Source: Zymoseptoria tritici IPO323 (taxonomy: Eukaryota > Ascomycota > Dothideomycetes > Mycosphaerellales > Mycosphaerellaceae). From it: DNA of 64,000 bases. Where the stretch lies: contig NC_018216.1 of assembly GCF_000219625.1 (NCBI RefSeq), forward strand, positions 248,001 through 312,000, written 5' to 3'. Both the position numbers and the translations under genes were made by a program. The notes under the pieces were generated by a model, which was given only the letters and a program-made list of their open reading frames with translations, was not told the origin of the DNA and did no database searches. Below, piece after piece: positions 41,714-53,240 of the stretch (position 1 is its first letter; each line of letters begins with the position of its first letter).

Positions 41714-44491
41714 AGATGAGGATTGATCGACGATATCTGACGAGCGTTTTCCGGCGTTGAGATTTATACCCAAGATATGGATGGACAAAGCAGACTTGAC
41801 TCGATCTTGCACCGACGCGCCATCGCCGTTCCTCCCATCCGTCAAGCTCCTTCCTCTGTTTCGCCCTCGCTCACCGCCGCTCGCACGTACCGGGCCTCCT
41901 CCGATTCTTCCAATCCTTGCCGGCAACATCGAATGTCGTCCATCTCTTTCCACCCAGGAGTTTCACGATTCATGCTCCCTAGCAGCAGCCAGGATCGACC
42001 ACACACGTCCCGTGGTGACAGCTGGTTCGAGCGCAGCAACCAATCTCCGGGAGACAATTGTCTGTACATTGGATTTCGTCTTTTCTCCAGGTGGAGTCGT
42101 GCTCGATGTTATTCACTGCCAGCGCAGCTTGGGAACGTTGCCGGTGGTATCGCCTTTGTTGCCCGCGACCTGCCGGTGGACACCTTGGCTAAGGTGTTTT
42201 CTTTGCACTATACTCAGAGCAGGAAAGCCCTTTGTGCTAGAGGCGTAGTCGTGGTCCGGTACAGACGAGACAGGAGCGGAGTGGAACAGATTGGAGCCAG
42301 ACAAGTCTCACCGCAAGGAAAATATGGCCAGATCTTCCACCCGGGACCTGGGCCGTTGCGAATTTAAATTCCAACTGCCAATATCGACAGACTGGAACAG
42401 CAGTGCCGGTGCTTACAGCACGAGTACGATGGGATCATGGGCCTCGGAATCTTCGACTGCTTTCTCTGATCCCCTGACAGGACTACTGTCCCGTGCATAT
42501 GAGAATAAGTCAGCGCTCCTCCAGAAAACAAAGCCGTTGTCTGGATCGGCAGCCTGCAGGTATCGACGTTCTGTCCAGATAAAAGAGTGGTTGTGGAGCG
42601 TCCGGTATCATCGTCACGGGACGGGCATGATACTCCGTCCGCCACGTGAAGCGTTCTCGGACCAAATGTTCCCACCGATGAACCGTCGATTTCATTGCCC
42701 GAAGAGCGCTTCGATCGAGGTTCCCACCTCCAGCAACATATCTGTACAGAGGATACAGGTCCTGTGCTCCAAGCATGAACTGGTGCCCGCCTCTTGAACG
42801 CTGCCCGAGCCAACATGAGATCGAGAAGCTGTCGACACCTGCCCGATCCAGGTATCGACATGGCCTCCGGAAGCCAGCGCTGATCTCCGTATGCAGAATT
42901 CTGTCTGCAGATCCGGTGTACAGCTTGCAACCATCCCCCGCAGAAGCGGAAACGGACATCTCATACGGCGTATTCGATGCACAACTCCCAACTTGCCTGG
43001 GTGGAGAGACTCCCAAGTCACGATTCGAAAAAGCCCATGGTTGCAGGCCTTTGTGCTGTGGACGGCCTTCCGAGTAGGAATGTCCTTTACGCAGTCCACA
43101 GGATGTATACAGGAGTAGCGTTCTCACCCACAGCCCCCTCGATGCCCCCCTCGAGCTGAAACCGACGCGGCGCGGGAGCTCTTCACAAGCCGGCCACCGA
43201 AGTCCCGTATGCAGTCCAAAAGTTGGTCTTCTTGCCTGGAAAAACGGTCCTGCACTGCCGACAGCCAGCAAGTCCTTCACCCCCACCAACCCATCGACGA
43301 ATACACACCATAGCCCTTCCCGATGGCGACGGTAAGTGGAAGGCAGGAAACCTTCGTCTCTCGCCCAGCGACTTCTCCAGTCCAGTCCAGTCCCCGATCC
43401 ATCTATCCGCACCTATCCCATCCACCCACCCACCCACCCACCCTCAGCGTGCCCGGCACTCCAGCAAGAGAGAAAGAAAAGCCGTCAACCAACCAACCAA
43501 ACCAAGAAGAATCCGCGATCCGAAGTCAAGCGTTGCGAACGAACGAACGGGTCGTCTCTCGCTCGTCGAAACTCGTCCACGACGTACATTAGTCCTGCAC
43601 AGACTCCCTCCCAATCAAGCGCAAACCACAAAAACTTAACCTCCCATCCCATCCCATTCCCCACCCTCCAAAACTAACATAACCCTCTTTCCTCGGGAAG
43701 ATCCATCCATCCCCACTCGCCTGCAAAGAAGCGTCGATCGAGGATGTTGGCGTGCCATCTATATAGTCCGTCCGTCCACAGTCCGTAGGGGCGTCAACGT
43801 CGAACATGAAGGTTATGCATGGGATGCCCGTTCGAGCCATGCATTTGACGCCCGTTCTGGAGGAGATCAAGGCCGGCCGTCCGTCCGTCCCCGGTGGCAG
43901 CAGAGTGGGGATCGCGCAGATAGGGCAGGACCGTACCGTACCCCCTCCTCCTCCCCTCACCTCGACCTCGACCAAAGGCCCGTAAAAAAAAGAAAAAAAA
44001 AAGAAGAAGAAGAGGAAGAAGAAAAGCCGTCCTCTCGACGGTCAGGCACAAACGACTCGATCAAATCCACAAGACCACAGACAAGTTATGCAAAGCAACT
44101 CAGCGTGGAACTCCTCTCTCTTAACGACCCCTTCGCCTCGCCGTCTCATTCTTTCCCCATCTACCCATCCGCAGAAAAAGAGGAAGACAAAATCTCCACA
44201 GGAAGGAAAGAAAGCACCGGACAGAAACCGCAGCGAAAAAATTCCGTCAGGGGTTGGAAAAAAACAAAAAAGGGGGTTTCGATCAAATCTCTGAATTTCT
44301 TATCCCCCCTCCCCTCCTTACTCATCTTCATCATCATCTTCATCATCATCAGCATTTCTCATCTCCAATGAGTTGGTATACGTACTGTACTAGTGGTAAG
44401 TAGTAAGTGATCATGTGTCGTTCTGTCTGTCTGTAGTCATCATCGCCTCCTTTCCCTTCTACCCTTCACCATTCTATACAACCCCTAATCC
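41714..44491. other. Large intergenic region (convergent 3' ends)
   Basis: Almost 2.8 kb between the 3' ends of the GH128 and Sip5 genes. It contains a run of CCACC repeats near 43425, a purine tract of A and AAG near 43984-44023 and CAT/CTT triplet repeats near 44325-44350. The longest frame (42510-43412 minus, 300 codons) is unlike any family I know and I do not call it. Possibly a long 3' UTR or undetected non-coding RNA. Confidence 0.4.
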
Positions 44492-46884
44492 TCACCCTCC
44501 CCCACCCAACCTCTCCACTTCCTCAACCCTCTCCTTTCCCTTTCCTGCAATCCCACTCCTTCCCTCAATACCACTTTCTGAAGGAAGTGGCGGCTGTACA
44601 ACTCCGTTCCTCAACGCCTCCACGCCTCCACCCCCTCCTCCACCCTCCTCTCCCGCCCCAGTAGAATTCGTCGACCCAACGTTACTCATATATGATAATG
44701 ACGAAAGCTGCCTCGAGTGCTGGGGTATCGTCATCGGCGGATTCTGATTCGTCAGCGGCGTCGCATTCGGCATCGTCAGTCCCGCCCTCGAACTCTCCAG
44801 ATGTCGTTGCGAGTCCTCAACGCTCTGGCCAGCCGGTCCCGCCGCGGTGGCAGTCATCGTCCTCGGAGGAGAACTTTCCAGGAGAGATGAAGTCGTCGTC
44901 GAGGACAGCGAAGAAGCACCCGATCCTCCTCCTCCCCCTTCCCTCGCCATCGATCTCTCTCCCTCCGGGATCTCCAACCTCGGTCCCTTGCCCTTTCCAT
45001 CCGCCACTCCTGTCGCACTCCCACTCCCACTCGCCCCACTCCCCCCTCTCTTCCTCTTCTCCTTCTCCATCTTCTTCCCCTCCTTCCTCTTCCTCTTCTC
45101 CTCCTTCGCCACTTCCTTCTCCTCCTTCTTCTTCCTCTCCTCCTCCGCCGCCAAAGACTGTCGAATCGCCTCCATCATCATCATCTCCTCCAAATCCTCC
45201 ACCCGTTGCGGCGGGCCCATACGGCGGGAAGAGGTTCGGGTTCCCGTGAGGTCTGGGGTGGTGTCGCCTAGATCATTCATCATCACATTAGCATTGTTGT
45301 TCGCGGTCATAGCCAATGAGGAAGAAGTGCTGCTCAAACCGAAGTCGACTCACCTTCCCGAGGCGTCACGCTCCCGCTCTGCCCCCCTGGACTGTCTGTG
45401 AATATCCCTCTTCTTCGCCGTCCGATTAGTCCGTTACCTCTCCCTCCTTCCCCGACGTTCCCAAGCACATACGCCGCATTATGCAACGCCGTCGCGGCTG
45501 CACTCCTCCTCAACGCATTCGCTCGCGCGTCCGCCAATTTCTTCGCCCAGTCCGGTCGTACTCGATCCGTGGTGATGACATTCGAGGATGTGGCCGATAT
45601 TGACGTCGCTCGTCTGCGTGTGACAGCTGGACTACCGGAGTGAAGAGATGTAGATGAGGACATGGCGGAGGTGGCGGCGTTGCGGAGGGAGTTGCTACCG
45701 GCGTATGCTAGCCCCCGGCGGAAAGGTGGTGGTTCGTAAGTGACTCCAAATTCAGGAGTGACGCAAAAGGGACATGCGGCGACTTCTGAGACGAGCAAGT
45801 CGGCTTCTTCCTCGGGAGCTCGAGGCTGGCCGGGTTGTTCATGTTCAGGAGGATGTGGATCTGGTCGTTTGATTTGGACGAAACATTCCGAGCAGATGGC
45901 TTGGTCGCAGCATCGCGTTCGGTTGAGGTAGGGAGGGTAGTAGAGGAAGCAGATGGGACATTCTGCGGCGTCTTTGTAGAGGTAGACTTCCAATTGCTGA
46001 CCGTTGACGTATGGATCCGTGGGGAGACGGACTTCTTGCGGTGTGAGATCGGGAGATTGAGACTTGTTGCCGCTGGCGAGAGAAGCGAGAGTTTTCGCAC
46101 GTCCGCGGAACGTGCTAGTCGGCGCACTGCTGGGTGATGAAGGACTCGATAGGGTATTCGAGAAAGCAGGATGTGACGCGGACAGATTCGCCGAATGGTC
46201 GGACTGATACGACTGCGACCTAGACGTGATCGGAACAGTCAACGAATTGACATTGGCGTCCGTCCCAGGCGGAACGGTCGAAGAAGCCTGAGATGTCGTC
46301 CGCGCCATCTCCGTCGCCTGTGATGTCGTCCTCGCCATCTCAGCCGGAACCTCGTCCGGCGCAGGAATCGGCAGTCCCCTCGCGGCAGCAAACAACTGCG
46401 CCTCCGTCCACGCCTCATTATGATCTTCGAGTCCCTTCCAAAACGGAGCCAGCCGTCTCTCAATCATCAACTGCCTCACGACCGCTTTGTTGAAGTCCTC
46501 CGGTCCGGTATACGTCCCCACCGTGACGAGATAACCCCCATCGACGTGTTCTTCCCGCATACTCCTTTCCCGCTCCTTCACCCTCGCCTGCCGCTCCTTT
46601 TCCACTTTCCGCGCTTCTCGCTCTTGTTTCGTTTCTCGAGGTCGTTCTGGGGTGATTTCAATGATGCGCTCGCCTCCTCCTCCTCCGCGGCCGATGTTGA
46701 AGATGGAGAGGTCATGGCGGCTTCCTCTTCGACTGGAAGCTCGAGGTGCTTGTAGTTGTTGGGAGAGAGCGTCGGAGGAAGCGGTGGCTTGGGTGGAGGA
46801 GGCTACTTGTGTGGTGCGGGAGGGATTGTTGCCGTGTCGTGTGCCATTCGCTCGTTTCTCGTCTTTGGAGGAGCTGTTGCCCAT
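44492..46884 (-). CDS. SIP5: Sip5-like RING-type zinc finger protein
   Basis: Homologue of the SNF1-interacting protein Sip5, involved in glucose-response signalling. Two minus-strand exons, 46884-45354 and 45267-44492, joined across an 86-bp intron (GTGAGT...TGATCTAG); 768 residues. The N-terminus [11 protein letters not shown] could be N-myristoylated (Gly2, Ser at 5-6). A conserved helical region contains [39 protein letters not shown]; the RING-like zinc finger reads [20 protein letters not shown] ... [11 protein letters not shown] ... CPFC; after the intron [21 protein letters not shown] is the typical Sip5 C-terminal helix. The rest is Ser-rich or Lys/Glu-rich low complexity, and the end is Gly-rich. 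Confidence 0.9.
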
Positions 46885-48000
46885 GGTGGGGAGTGGAGGT
46901 GTATTATGAATGGGTCGTCACCAGGGTTGGATATATTGGTCGAAATGCGGGGAATGGAGGAGCTCGATCAAGGATGGGGATATGTTGTTTGCGGTAGCAT
47001 CGAGACGAGCGGTCTCAGGGATGTGGTGCCAGGTAGGACGCGTGGGTGGGTATGAATGGGATGGCCGGCTGGTGTCGAGTGACTGTCGTTGTGATGGGAG
47101 GATTTGTCTGGGGAAGTCGAAGTCGAAGTGATGTCTCTGTGGAGGAGCACGCGCACACACGTGCAGAGGTGGTAGCAAACCAGTCTGTGTGATGGACGAG
47201 GTTCTGGCGGCGGTCGAGTGTTACAAGCAGACCAGGTGTAACAGGATCGAAACCAGGACAGGCCCGGCAAGAGATAAGGTGAGGTACTTGGTCCAGGTTA
47301 GAGCGGATCGGGCAGCTGCAAGCACTTTGAGGTTAGGTTTGGAGGGGTTGCTCTCCACGCCTCCCGTCAGGTACCACAGGAAACGAGATCTCGAGGTATC
47401 CCAAGACCAAACGACTTGCACGTTCACGGATAATGAGAAAGACTAGCACCACTAGCGACAAATCAAGTGAATGTGCAGATAATATGAAGAGAGTATCCTC
47501 ATCCTCTTGTTTCCATTGGCATGACACCGCCGAACGATGTGAGACAGACGATTTGCAGTAGTGGAGACAACAATTCGTCATCCCTTCTCCAGAAAATCCC
47601 CCCGAAGAAAATCATGCAGCATGTCCAATGAGAACGAGGACAACGCTCCGAATTGAACTCCACATTGATGGTGCCCAAAGGCTTGCTCGGGGAGAGATCA
47701 CAAGGACGTAGAGCTCATATTGCAAGTATATTGTACAAGCAAGCGATGGTTCGTAAGTATCAGCGAGAACTTAGCAGTTTCACAACACACCTTGATATAC
47801 AGACAAGAATAGAACGAAACAACACACCACACCGCTCAGGTGGAGGAGATCTTGGGGGGTGTGGGATGGCCCACGAATCGCGAGAAACGTGCCATCCCGA
47901 ACAAATGTTCCAATATGTCCAAAAAGATCTAACCCTGAAATTCCATTCCATCTATACCAAAACCTTCTCCACTCATATCACAGATTCACCTCTTCCCTCT
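46885..48000. other. Intergenic region
   Basis: Upstream region of Sip5 and 3' flank of the aldo-keto reductase gene. Short frames only; no gene supported. Confidence 0.5.
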
Positions 48001-49356
48001 CTACCTCACCGGCAACACCACATCCTCCACCACCTCCCCTCCTCCTCCCTTCGCCCTCTCTTCCGGCTGCGGACTAGCAGCAGGCGTCAACCACGCCGTA
48101 GGCTTCAATCCTTCCACCATTTTCTCCTCCTCCCCCTCCACCATCTCCACCTCCATCCCCACCCCGGTATTCCGATTCCTCACCACATCCCCCTTCCCCG
48201 GAGACTCCCACGTGAAATCCAAAAACTCATCCAAATGCTCCTGAATCCCATCCGCCAGAATCCGCACCGCATTCCTCCGATTCACACTCCACTCATGATC
48301 CCTCTTCCAGCGTCCCGCAAGATTCGCCGTTTCCTGGCCATTCTCCAATCCGTCCAAAATACTCCTCCACACTTGCATCGTTTTTTCCAGCTCACTCGCT
48401 TTGCTCACACCCATGACGCTGACCCCCAGTCTCCGTCCGCCGACTTGACTATTCGACTCCCTTTGCCATGCCACCCCGGAGGCGGGATCACCCCGCGATC
48501 CGACCTCCGCTCCTAGAGTGAGCCAGCTCTCCAGCGCGTACCGTATCGCCACGACTTCCAGCTTTTCGTCATGTCGGTCGCAAAACTCGGAGGCCCGACG
48601 GACGGCAGAGCGGAGACCGTCGGAAGCGGGGTGCCAGTTCCCCATTGCGCCGACGGGCACGCCTTCGCGGCGGAGGAGACCCATTCCTAGAGGTGAAGCG
48701 TTGGGCACGACGTCGACCCCCGCGGCTTTGAGTTCTTTCACGCCATGGGAGGCGAGGAGTTGGTTTTGAAGGGTGAAGTTTCCGTAGGACATGACTGCGT
48801 CGAGGGGTTCGCCGGTTTCGCGGAGGACGAGGTGGGCGAGCCGGCAGAGGACGGAGAGCGGGTAGCCGGAGATGCCGATGTATTTTATTGTGCCTTCTTC
48901 ATCGCGGATACGTCGCAGCTCTATCACCGCGCCGAGGACTTCGGCGTCGCTGACAAACTCGACATCATGACAGTACACGAGATCGAGGTATTGTGTTTTC
49001 AGTCTCTCCAAGCTCCTGCTAATGCTCTTTCGAATCCAGGCGGGGGAGTAGTCCCAGATATTCCCTCCTTCGCGGCCGCATTTCGTGATGAGGAAGAATT
49101 CGGAACGGGGGAAGTTGTCTGTGACGAAGGGTGTGGATAACGCCTCGCCGAGGATGGATTCAGAGGGGCCGTAGTAGGGGGATGTGTCGAAGGCGCGGAT
49201 GCCAAAGGAGAGGGCGCGGGCGACGAGGTCGGAGGGGTTGAGGAGGTAGGGGTCGGTGTTGTAGAGGTAGTTGAAGGCTGCGGTGCCGAAGATGAGGGGA
49301 GGAAGGATGTCGGACAGAGGTGTTTTGGCGATGGTGATGGTGGACAGGGAAGACAT
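48001..49356 (-). CDS. ARA2: Aldo-keto reductase, D-arabinose 1-dehydrogenase (Ara2) type
   Basis: NAD(P)-dependent aldo-keto reductase of 451 residues, intronless, matching the Ara2 type, which oxidises D-arabinose to the lactone in the D-erythroascorbate pathway. Catalytic residues are Asp57 and Tyr62 (FDTSPYYG), Lys92 (ITKCGR) and His130 (YCHDVE). Further marks are GISGYPLSVL and VDVVPNASPLGMGLLR. Family members are usually 330-400 residues; here the C-terminus is extended by an acidic and Pro/Ala-rich region after about 390. Cytosolic, no targeting signal. A related L-galactose dehydrogenase-like role cannot be excluded. Confidence 0.82.
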   Translation of the reverse strand: MSSLSTITIAKTPLSDILPPLIFGTAAFNYLYNTDPYLLNPSDLVARALSFGIRAFDTSPYYGPSESILGEALSTPFVTDNFPRSEFFLITKCGREGGNIWDYSPAWIRKSISRSLERLKTQYLDLVYCHDVEFVSDAEVLGAVIELRRIRDEEGTIKYIGISGYPLSVLCRLAHLVLRETGEPLDAVMSYGNFTLQNQLLASHGVKELKAAGVDVVPNASPLGMGLLRREGVPVGAMGNWHPASDGLRSAVRRASEFCDRHDEKLEVVAIRYALESWLTLGAEVGSRGDPASGVAWQRESNSQVGGRRLGVSVMGVSKASELEKTMQVWRSILDGLENGQETANLAGRWKRDHEWSVNRRNAVRILADGIQEHLDEFLDFTWESPGKGDVVRNRNTGVGMEVEMVEGEEEKMVEGLKPTAWLTPAASPQPEERAKGGGGEVVEDVVLPVR

Positions 49357-50279
49357 GGTTGGCGGCTGGCTTTTCGAGGATGCAGGGATCGTAGTCGGGG
49401 GTATCGTTGTCTTGCGAGGTGAGGTCGTCGAGGTTATGAGTGTCGTCTTCTTTCTGTCAATCGTTCACAGCATAATGTCGTCTATAGTCGTGTTCGTGTC
49501 AAGTCGAGGTTGGTCTGTGTTCGTCCAAGAAATGTTCCCGTCGCGCTTCTGTCGCAAGCAGCCACTTCCGGCGATATGCGCAAGTCGAGCTGGTACGTCC
49601 GGGGATGCGATAACAAAGGATGCAATGTCAGTGTAGCTGTCGACGACGTTGTTGTTCAAGAGAACAAGAACAGACTGTGCCTGGGAGGATCTGAAATCAA
49701 CAAGAGCTATACGGCGGACGCGGTACATGGTACCGTTATGTCCGTCCGTTTCCCTTGCCCCAAACCAAAAAAAAGTGTTGAAGTCATCGTAGCGGCCTAG
49801 GTATTTCCTAAGATCCGAAGATCCGGCCGTACTGTACCTGAACTTGTTCTCCGCTTCCTGAGGGAGTCGCTGAACGAAATGCGGTGAAATGTTGAATGTG
49901 ATGTGTTTGTCGTTTCCATGTCCTTTCAATGGGAAGACAACGCATTTTACCTCATCTTTCCCTTGCTCTTACAACTCTTCGCATCATCTCAACCTCAGGC
50001 CACCTCAACCCAACCCCTGCACTCGATGTTCTCGAAGAATGCGCTAAGCGAAGCATTTGCCGCTACCGGTCAATTGAGTTGCAGTAGCGTGGATGACGAG
50101 CTTTGGCGGCGAACGGGACGGAGATCTAGATCGCTGGCAGCTGATTGACAGGTCTTGGCGTTGCATTGAGATCACAAGAACAATTCACTTCGGTCATTCA
50201 CTTCGTTTCTCCTTTCATGTGATGAATGGACAGAATAGGCAGCTGTGGGCCATAGAGGTGAGAACGGTCCACGATCTGA
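49357..50279. other. Intergenic region
   Basis: Upstream region of the aldo-keto reductase gene. A minus-strand frame of 154 codons (49465-49929) overlaps nothing but has no recognisable feature; not called. Confidence 0.4.
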
Positions 50280-51689
50280 CTACCACCATTCTATCCTCCT
50301 CTCTGCGATCGCAGCTTCCATCTTCCTCTTCACCGCCAACCCATCGTCTTCGGCTTCCATCAATTCATTGCCAATCTCCTCTACAATCGCCATGCCTGCC
50401 CGGTCGCTCTTCATGACCTCGTCCATCTGCTTCCTTTCTCGGTTCAGCAGCTCCTTCAATGCCTCCTCTCCTACTGCTGACCCTCCAAAGAGACTTCTTA
50501 CCCTCGACTTCCCCATCTCAATCTCTTCCCTCGCCCTCACGACCTCCCTCAACAACCCCACATACAACTCCTCCGCCCGTGCCAATACATCCGCCATCCA
50601 CCTCACCGCTTCACCAACTCCCCTCACCCTCCTCCCCTCCTCCCTCGCATCAAACGCACAACCCTCCCTCGGCCTAACAAACCACCCATCATAACTCCTC
50701 TCATCATACCTCTCCAACCCCCTCTCCAACCCCCTCACCTCTTCCCTCCACTTCCCAACCGCCAACCTCGCTCCTTTCGTCAACACAACCATCTCCTCCA
50801 CCGCCTTCACCTGCACCTCCAAAAACTCCCCATACACCCCCAAAATCCTACTCTCCACACCCCACCGTCCTCCATACGGCACAACCCTCCCCAACACCTT
50901 CTCTTTCCACCCATCCCTCCTCCCTTCCACCACCTCTCCCAACCTCCCACTCAACCATCCCACCCCCCTTCCCTCAACCCCCTCCATCCCCCCTCTCACA
51001 AACCCCTCATGCCGAAAAACATAATCACTCCCCGTCCAAGCATCCACGCCAAAACTCGCTTTATTCGCCGCCATCGCCAACCCCTTCAATCTCCTCTCTC
51101 CCAAAGGTCCACCCTCCGTCGCGTTCGAACCAGCCAACGGCCCAAGAATATCCAGCGTAGCAGTCAAATTGAACGAAGCGAGAAACATCGCATACCCCAC
51201 AAACTCCAACGTGGGACTCATTTCCGTCAACGGCTCCAACGCCGCAAAACTCCCACTTAGCACCGTCGACTTCGCCGTCGTCGGAGATGTATGCCTCGCC
51301 AATCCTGAGTGAATGTATCCACCACACCCCGGCGTCGCGGCAGGGAAGATCGAACACGCTCCCCGCAGCACTATTTTCATCACAGCGAACCCCGCGAGGG
51401 TGGGGAGCAAGATCAGCAGAACAGCGGTGAGAGTCCAGACGAGCGGTTTGAGGGTGCGGAAGAGCTGATGCCCAGCGGTGGGAGCAAAACGTCTGTGTTG
51501 TGGGTTGATGGTGGTGCTGCTGCTGGTGCGGCGGTGGGCGAAGTTGGAGATCTGGGCTTGGGGTTGTCGGGGGGAACGAGGGGTGGAGGGGAGGGGTTCG
51601 AAGAAGGCGACTGTTCGGCGGCGGCGTTGGGGGAGTTGGTGGGTGGATGGAGGTGAGGGAGGTGTGGATGGGCTGGTGGGAGACGCCAT
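50280..51689 (-). CDS. Predicted single-pass membrane protein of unknown function
   Basis: One exon, 469 residues from MASPTSPSTPPSPPS. The start at 51689 was chosen because the upstream part of the open frame (to 51836) has no protein-like pattern and the Ser/Thr/Pro-rich opening is typical. Residues about 80-115 hold one membrane helix (LVWTLTAVLLILLPTLAGFAV) preceded by basic residues, then a Cys-containing segment (GACSIFPAATPGCGG). The C-terminal two thirds are rich in Glu, Arg and Val with heptad-like helices. The family is unknown to me; the topology would place the long helical part on the non-cytosolic side, with two N-glycosylation sequons (NLT, NAT) after the helix. Confidence 0.7.
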   Translation of the reverse strand: MASPTSPSTPPSPPSTHQLPQRRRRTVAFFEPLPSTPRSPRQPQAQISNFAHRRTSSSTTINPQHRRFAPTAGHQLFRTLKPLVWTLTAVLLILLPTLAGFAVMKIVLRGACSIFPAATPGCGGYIHSGLARHTSPTTAKSTVLSGSFAALEPLTEMSPTLEFVGYAMFLASFNLTATLDILGPLAGSNATEGGPLGERRLKGLAMAANKASFGVDAWTGSDYVFRHEGFVRGGMEGVEGRGVGWLSGRLGEVVEGRRDGWKEKVLGRVVPYGGRWGVESRILGVYGEFLEVQVKAVEEMVVLTKGARLAVGKWREEVRGLERGLERYDERSYDGWFVRPREGCAFDAREEGRRVRGVGEAVRWMADVLARAEELYVGLLREVVRAREEIEMGKSRVRSLFGGSAVGEEALKELLNRERKQMDEVMKSDRAGMAIVEEIGNELMEAEDDGLAVKRKMEAAIAERRIEWW

Positions 51690-53240
51690 GGTGAAGCGCT
51701 TTCCTTGGTGGGTGAGAAAGGCTGCTTTTCTGTGAGAGTTTTGAGGGACTGATCGATGTGGACGGAGGCAAGGAAGGAAAATCTGGCTATGATGCCGCGA
51801 GCAGCTTGAGAATTTGCGAAAAGAAAGCGATGGCACTGACTTGCACGAACATCCGAACTGAGGATCATCGCCAGGTTGAGGCCGCTTTCATCCATTGTTT
51901 CGAAACCGTCCGACGTAATGCGATTTCTTTCTTTCCGCATTCGGCAAACTTTGGGATTCGAGATCATGTCAGCAAGGGATGTTCTGGAATGTGGAAAAGC
52001 CACACGTGGCATGCCACGCTTTTGAAGCCATGGCGCTGGATTTCGGACTTGACGCGACTTCGCTACTGGAGCCAGGGATGAGCAGACGAGGCACTCGCGT
52101 TGAAGAATTGTGCAATGGCAATTTGGAAAGTTCTTCGATTCGCACCCAGTCAGGCGTTGCGATCTGGAGCCATCTACGACGAGACAAGAGTGAACTGAGT
52201 TGCATTCCCATCCTGCGACAGCACCGCTGTCCTTTTTCCTCGATCCCCGCCTCTCCCTCGTGCCTGCTGCTCACATCCCCGCCTCTCCCCTGTGCCTTGA
52301 CTGCTGCTCACATCTCGACCCTTCCATCCACTTCGACCGGCTAGAGTCGTGCTGTTCGCTGTTCACTTACGGGAGAGGCAAGCTGGGATTGCTACCAACA
52401 TCTTGCTGAGACATAGCTGCGCTGAGTACCTGCCCGGCGAAAAGTACGGCCACGATGAGCTGTATGAGAAGCGTGGGGAGCTTCATGTTTTTATTTTTCG
52501 ATGGACCGTGAGTAAGGTTGAGTGGCCGTGGAAGTAATGGAGGGAATCGACTACGTTTGATGAGCAGTATCGAGGTCGTATGCTTGGGAAGTCGATGGGG
52601 TGTGGTACTTCTGAGGTTCCACCGGATTGTTGGAAAACCAATGTTGCTGTATGAAGGCAGACAAACAACGAGTGGCAGTGAGCGGAGGGGATGCTTGTCG
52701 AGTCTCCTCGCTTCCTACAGAACAGCTTGAAAAGGAGGACATGGCCTGATGTCTGACTCGGCCCCGCAGCGGGATCACTTCCATGCGTGAAAAATGGAAA
52801 CTCATGCCGCCAGTTCTAACCTGGCCTGGGTCAGATGACCTGATCGCGAGGAAGCGATCCATCGAGACCTCAATCCTGCCGATGTCCCGGGAACACAGCT
52901 GCTCAGTCCAACGACTGCAAAGAAAAGGAATTCAACGTGCTGAGCATTCACACCTTCGGTAAAAAGTCGCAGCTGTTCCAGCCTGCTGTGTCGATTGCAC
53001 CCTCTACCTCACTTCTACAGCTGTGTCTGACAAGAGTGAGCCTGGGTTTCTCTTCTTCGCCTCCGGGACTTTCACCAATCCAGCTCCACGTCAACTCCTC
53101 CGGTCTCGTCCTAGTGTACACCATCGCGAAGCGTACATGTCCAACTTCCGCTTTTTTTTCCGTCCAGTATTTGATATCAATACCCGCAAGCCGAAATCAG
53201 AATCCAAACCCAAGAAAATATCCTATCCGGAAGAAGGTGA
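51690..53240. other. Intergenic region
   Basis: About 1.5 kb between the 5' end of the membrane protein gene and the 3' end of the Gdt1-like gene. Only short overlapping frames; nothing supportable. Confidence 0.45.

Noticed and set aside
42510..43412. 300-codon minus-strand frame between GH128 and Sip5
   Set aside because: No recognisable domain, signal or conserved-looking block; overlaps several plus-strand frames of equal quality. Probably chance in GC-rich sequence.
49465..49929. 154-codon minus-strand frame upstream of the aldo-keto reductase
   Set aside because: Composition is protein-like but no family, targeting signal or splice support; lies in the promoter region of a clear gene.
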